Assembly (NCBI RefSeq): GCF_023091745.1
Contig: NC_068926.1
Coordinates: 65,036,001-65,100,000 of the forward strand
Direction: 5' to 3'
Source of the DNA: Budorcas taxicolor
Taxonomy: Eukaryota; Chordata; Mammalia; Artiodactyla; Bovidae
Length of the DNA stretch: 64,000 nucleotides
The notes beneath the pieces were generated by a model. The model had not been told where the DNA came from and ran no database searches. It saw nothing but the letters and a program-made list of their open reading frames with translations. This document shows, piece by piece, positions 63,971 through 64,000 of the stretch. The first letter of the stretch is position 1, and every line of letters starts with the position of its first letter. The position numbers and the translations under genes are program-made.

Positions 63971-64000
63971 ACTGTACCCCCTACACCACTGCTGCTTCTA

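Overview
This window is nuclear DNA from a ruminant, most likely a bovid. The evidence is the repeat content: BovB (RTE-type) LINE copies throughout, many tRNA-Glu-headed Bov-tA SINEs, Bov-A monomer and Bov-A2 dimer SINEs, older CHR-type tRNA-Glu SINEs, ruminant L1, and endogenous-retrovirus LTRs. Species cannot be fixed from sequence alone. No spliced host gene, exon chain, tRNA, rRNA, CRISPR array or bacterial operon was recognised. The only substantial coding sequence is broken or 5'-truncated transposon protein.

Layout. 1-5.7 kb: L1 3' end with a nested CHR SINE, two Bov-tA, an old MaLR-like LTR, unique DNA, then BovB 3' ends. 6-10.7 kb: Bov-tA and MIR fragments, one BovB 3' end, a CA repeat. 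10.7-14.5 kb: two BovB copies in the same orientation; the first has an RT reading frame open to the element end, the second is split by SINEs. 14.5-24.3 kb: mixed SINE, MIR and old L1, ending in a near-perfect 78-nt hairpin. 24.3-40 kb: relatively SINE-poor, with several high-complexity unique stretches that could be conserved non-coding elements. 40.05-40.55 kb: a CpG-rich block with a CTCF-like motif. 40.7-42.2 kb: an L1 3' end whose AT run has grown to about 1 kb. 42.5-50.4 kb: old L1, three BovB copies, and a 98-bp tandem duplication carrying two CTCF-like motifs. 50.7-53.1 kb: CHR SINEs and L1 with an apparent inverted templated duplication. 53.25-62.1 kb: one decayed L1 (both ORFs) interrupted by two Bov-tA, a 1.6-kb BovB and a 1.2-kb solo LTR. 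62.1-64 kb: L1 fragments, a 77-bp L1 with a 22-bp target duplication, two more LTRs, and the tail of a possible pogo-like ORF cut by an LTR.

The elements do not form a pathway; what can be read is insertion order. Target-site duplications give clear nesting: MIR < BovB (28.6 kb), MIR < CHR SINE (9.7 kb), CHR < Bov-A2 (35.2 kb), and L1 < BovB, Bov-tA and solo LTR (53-62 kb). No convincing undescribed multi-gene system was found. The best leads are the hairpin, the duplicated CTCF-like module, the CpG-rich block, and the PCNA-motif peptide at the right edge. Repeat names come from remembered family consensus features and were not checked against a database; all boundaries not set by a target-site duplication are approximate.
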